This document shows positions 61,701-64,000 of a DNA stretch of 64,000 bases, piece by piece (position 1 is the first letter of the stretch; the number at the start of each line of letters is the position of its first letter). The stretch comes from RPQJ01 sp041910015 (lineage in GTDB: Bacteria > Pseudomonadota > Gammaproteobacteria > Steroidobacterales > Steroidobacteraceae): contig JAYRRR010000001.1 of the NCBI GenBank assembly GCA_041910015.1, positions 1 through 64,000 of the forward strand, given 5' to 3'. A program made the position numbers and the translations under genes. Under the pieces are notes generated by a model that saw nothing but the letters and a program-made list of their open reading frames with translations, made no database searches and was not told the DNA's origin.

Positions 61701-62864
61701 TCAGCCCGCGAACGGATCCGGAATCGTGCGGGGCAGGCCGCGATCGAGCACATCCGCGGCGATGAGCGACTCGAGATGGCGCGAGTCCCACCAGTTGAGC
61801 TGCAGCTGCTTGGCGCGCCGATAGTAGAGCTGGATGTCGTAGTCGAGCGTAAAGCCGATACCCCCGTGCACCTGCTGGGCCATGTGCGTGACGTCGCGGA
61901 AGGCCTTGCAGGCGAAGAGCTTCGCCATCGGCGCGAGCCGCCGGATGTCGCGGCCCGTCGAGTGGGCCCACGCCGCTTCGTACACAAGTGTCTTGGCGCC
62001 CTCCACGACGGGCGCCGCGTCGGCCATGTCGTGGGCCAATGCCTGGAATGCGCCAATCGGCTTGCCGAACTGTTCACGGTCCTTGGAGTACTGCACGGTG
62101 ATTTCGAGCGCGCGCTCCGCGCCACCTGCTGCGTAGGCGCCGAGCAGGATGATCGCCTCGTGCATCGCCTCGTGCCAGTGGCCCCAGCCACTGCGCTCCG
62201 TGCCGAGACGCTGCGCCTCGGACACGAACGCGTCATCGAACGCCACGCGGTACTGGGTATCGGAGGCCATCGACCTCTGCTGGGCGAGCGTCAACCCGGG
62301 GGTGCCGGTGTCGACGACGAACAGGTCGACGTCCATGGGTTGCGGGCCGGTCCGTGCCAGCACGAGCAGCTTCTGTGCCGCCCTCGCGCAGAACACGTGG
62401 CGCTTGACGCCGCGCAGCCGGTAGCCGCCCTGCACGCGCGTGGCCGCGAGTTGCACGCCCTCGGGCGCGTAGCCGCCGTCGGGTTCGAGCCAGGCGGGCA
62501 CGACGATGGTGTCGCCGCTGCCGATGGCCGTGAGCAATTCCTTCTGCTGGGCCTCGCTGCCGGCGCGACGGACCGCCAGCACACTGAGCACCGCGCTCGG
62601 GAAATGCGGCCCCGGCACCAGCGCGCGCCCGAACTCCTCGTAGATCACGGCGCAGTCGAGCATGTTGAGCCCCATGCCGCCGAGTTCCTGCGGCAGCAGG
62701 ATGCCGGGCAGCCCCATCTCCTGCATGTTGCGCCACAGCGGCTGGGGCAGGCCGACCGGGTCGTCCTCCATGCGGCGCACCACGTCGACGCCGCAGCTCG
62801 CCGCGCACAGGTCGCGGCTCGTCTCGCGCAGCATGCGTTGCTCGTCAGTAAAGGTCAGGTCCAT
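61701..62864 (-). CDS. Acyl-CoA dehydrogenase, catalytic Glu replaced by Asp
   Basis: A 387-residue ACAD. The N-terminal helical part starts LTFTDEQRMLRETSRDL; QYSKDREQFGKPIGAFQALAHDMAD binds FAD; VHGGIGFTLDYDIQLYYRRAK carries Asp341 where a Glu is normal in this sub-group. It resembles the ChsE1/ChsE2 (FadE28/FadE29)-type subunits of steroid side-chain dehydrogenases, which work as heterotetramers with one catalytic subunit. Only one ACAD is in the window; a partner may lie outside. Confidence 0.87.
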   Translation of the reverse strand: MDLTFTDEQRMLRETSRDLCAASCGVDVVRRMEDDPVGLPQPLWRNMQEMGLPGILLPQELGGMGLNMLDCAVIYEEFGRALVPGPHFPSAVLSVLAVRRAGSEAQQKELLTAIGSGDTIVVPAWLEPDGGYAPEGVQLAATRVQGGYRLRGVKRHVFCARAAQKLLVLARTGPQPMDVDLFVVDTGTPGLTLAQQRSMASDTQYRVAFDDAFVSEAQRLGTERSGWGHWHEAMHEAIILLGAYAAGGAERALEITVQYSKDREQFGKPIGAFQALAHDMADAAPVVEGAKTLVYEAAWAHSTGRDIRRLAPMAKLFACKAFRDVTHMAQQVHGGIGFTLDYDIQLYYRRAKQLQLNWWDSRHLESLIAADVLDRGLPRTIPDPFAG

Positions 62865-62908
62865 GGCTTGCTCTCGTTGCTGTCGGCGATGCGGCGCACC
62901 AGGCCGCG

Positions 62909-63391
62909 TCAGGGAATCCAGCGTGGACCCTTGCGGGCCCAGGGGTTGTCGGCTTCGTCGGCGGGCAGCGCGAGCTTCGCGCGCCCTTCGGTCGTGATCT
63001 CGCCCGCGACGCTCACGGCGACGGCGACGTCGACCCAATGGCAGCCGACCGCGTCCGTCGACACGCCAGTGACGCGTCCCGAGAAGGCCATCCGGTCGCC
63101 GGGGAATACGGACTTCTTCATCTTGAAGCTCATCCGGCCGAGCCGGCCCTTCGGGCCCGTCCAGTCGGTGAGGTAGCGTTCGAACCACGCCTGGAAGTTG
63201 GGTGTGTTGACAAAGATGTCCTTGACGCCGTTGCGTTCGATCGCGAAGGCCTTGTCGTGGTGCATGGGGCGCCAGTCGCGGCTCGCGATCGCCCCGAGCA
63301 CGATGGTCGTCGCGGTGACGTCGATCTGCAACGACGGCAGTTCCTGCCCGGCCCTGACCTCGCGCGCCAGCAGGTTGCGCACCGTGCTCAC
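62909..63391 (-). CDS. MaoC-like hydratase subunit with catalytic Asp/His
   Basis: A 160-residue hot-dog-fold protein. SRDWRPMHHDKAFA contains the MaoC/hydratase-2 pattern D-x-x-P-x-H (Asp39, His44). The start GTG 63391 overlaps the stop of the neighbouring gene as GTGA. Together with that gene it resembles the ChsH1/ChsH2 hetero-hydratase, in which one subunit is catalytic and the other binds substrate. Confidence 0.85.
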   Translation of the reverse strand: MSTVRNLLAREVRAGQELPSLQIDVTATTIVLGAIASRDWRPMHHDKAFAIERNGVKDIFVNTPNFQAWFERYLTDWTGPKGRLGRMSFKMKKSVFPGDRMAFSGRVTGVSTDAVGCHWVDVAVAVSVAGEITTEGRAKLALPADEADNPWARKGPRWIP

Positions 63392-63939
63392 GGCTGTGGC
63401 TCCGGGCGCCGGTAGCCGAGGAAGCTGTAGGTCTCGGTGCCGACCCACGCTCCCTGCTGGTTGCGGGTCTCGACGTCGATGACCCAGAAGCGGCCGACAC
63501 CGAGCTTCGTCTGCTTGAGTTCGCCCACTGAACGCACGACCTGGTGCGTCGTGAGGACGTCGCCCATGCACACCGGCTCGCCAAACACGGCCTCGTTGCT
63601 GACGACCACGGCTTCCGGCAGGCCGCACAGATCCTTCAGGTCGAAATGCGCCTTGAGCGCCTTGCGCTCGCCGGGCGCGCCTGGCGCCCAGTAATGCGGC
63701 CGCATCCACACCGACAGCATGGTCGGCGGCGCGATGCGCCCGCCCGCGAGTTCCTGCGCGAGGCGCTCGTCCCAGTAGAGCGGATTGCCGTTGCCGGTCG
63801 CGGCGCAGGTGTTGTAGACGTAGCCGATCTCGATCGGGAACTCTGAGCGCTCCTCGTACTGCGGCATGCCGATCAGCGTGCGCACGGCAGGCGGCAGGTC
63901 GCCTGCTGCTTCCGGCGCCATCGTCCTGTCGCCCGTCAC
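63388..63939 (-). CDS. FAS1-like dehydratase/MaoC-N subunit without catalytic Asp/His
   Basis: A 183-residue hot-dog-fold protein (from GTG 63939; ATG 63921 and GTG 63948 are alternatives). The usual G-D-x-N-P-(L)-H motif reads GNGNPLYWDE: Asn50 for Asp and Tyr55 for His, so it cannot catalyse hydration as usual. GEPVCMGDVLTTHQVVRSV and the tail GTETYSFLGYRRP follow the FAS1-like domain. Paired with the catalytic MaoC gene by GTGA overlap. Confidence 0.85.
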   Translation of the reverse strand: MTGDRTMAPEAAGDLPPAVRTLIGMPQYEERSEFPIEIGYVYNTCAATGNGNPLYWDERLAQELAGGRIAPPTMLSVWMRPHYWAPGAPGERKALKAHFDLKDLCGLPEAVVVSNEAVFGEPVCMGDVLTTHQVVRSVGELKQTKLGVGRFWVIDVETRNQQGAWVGTETYSFLGYRRPEPQP

Positions 63940-64000
63940 TGGATGCACCCACTGCCGCGCAGCTCGCGGATCTCCTCGGCCGAGTACCCGGCCGCGCCGA
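63936..64000 (-). CDS. C-terminal end of a CaiB/BaiF CoA-transferase (cut by window end)
   Basis: The last 20 codons before a TGA at 63936-63938 read AAGYSAEEIRELRGSGCIQ, the typical C-terminal GYS-x-EEI-x-x-L-R block of CaiB/BaiF proteins. The next gene's likely GTG start overlaps the stop as GTGA, so it is part of the same run. The rest of the gene is outside the window. Confidence 0.7.
   Translation of the reverse strand, partial: GAAGYSAEEIRELRGSGCIQ

Noticed and set aside
60378..63176. A 930-residue plus-strand open frame opposite CaiB, ACAD and hydratase genes
   Set aside because: It is the antisense shadow of recognised genes and spans several of them without any motif.

Overview
The window is high-GC DNA (roughly two thirds G+C by eye) with the gene order of a gammaproteobacterial chromosome: pncC/cinA-type gene, recA, recX, alaS, csrA, tRNA-Ser(GCU) and tRNA-Arg(ACG) all lie in one direction around 8.7-14.8 kb. 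The accessory part is rich in CoA-thioester, steroid-type and putative F420 enzymes and has a TonB-dependent receptor. This suggests a free-living, aerobic, Gram-negative degrader of hydrophobic polycyclic or terpenoid compounds (a Steroidobacter/Nevskiales-like or Immundisolibacter-like gammaproteobacterium). That placement is inference from gene content.

Layout. 0-8.7 kb: mixed housekeeping genes (partial RNA methyltransferase, PLP dehydratase, KGG stress protein, HlyIII protein, hemG, acyl-CoA carboxyltransferase, aldehyde dehydrogenase) with two decayed fragments. 8.7-14.8 kb: the conserved tRNA-csrA-alaS-recX-recA-thpR-pncC block, with a LexA-like box in front of recA. 14.9-21 kb: small envelope proteins, a molybdopterin-type nucleotidyltransferase, a hemerythrin-esterase fusion and a wax ester synthase/DGAT. 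21-32.7 kb: an 11-gene minus-strand operon (XdhC-like, LLM oxidoreductase, three SDRs, DUF1214, sulfotransferase, acyl-CoA synthetase, crotonase, Old Yellow Enzyme, SnoaL-like). 32.9-35.2 kb: a divergent DUF1214/sulfotransferase pair. 35.3-37.4 kb: a KstD-like flavoprotein and a SnoaL-like protein. 37.6-42 kb: a plus-strand unit (NpdG-like, amidohydrolase, SnoaL-like, CaiB/BaiF, DUF2889). 42.2-51.8 kb: TonB receptor, a MarR regulator overlapping a fused double CaiB/BaiF protein, and a divergent LLM/crotonase/PRISE-reductase/GFA unit. 51.8-64 kb: a minus-strand run of DUF35 protein, thiolase-fold protein, crotonases, six CaiB/BaiF genes (one cut by the window end), an acyl-CoA dehydrogenase and a two-subunit MaoC hydratase.

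How it may work together (inference): a receptor imports a bulky substrate; KstD-like, Old Yellow Enzyme, PRISE and LLM enzymes act on the ring system; acyl-CoA synthetase and a large set of class III CoA-transferases make CoA esters; the acyl-CoA dehydrogenase, MaoC pair and thiolase-fold/DUF35 pair resemble the parts that remove steroid side chains; crotonases include one BadI-like ring-cleaving candidate. A nearly identical 39-bp element lies in front of both the receptor gene and the MarR/LLM divergent promoters and is the best candidate for a local control circuit.
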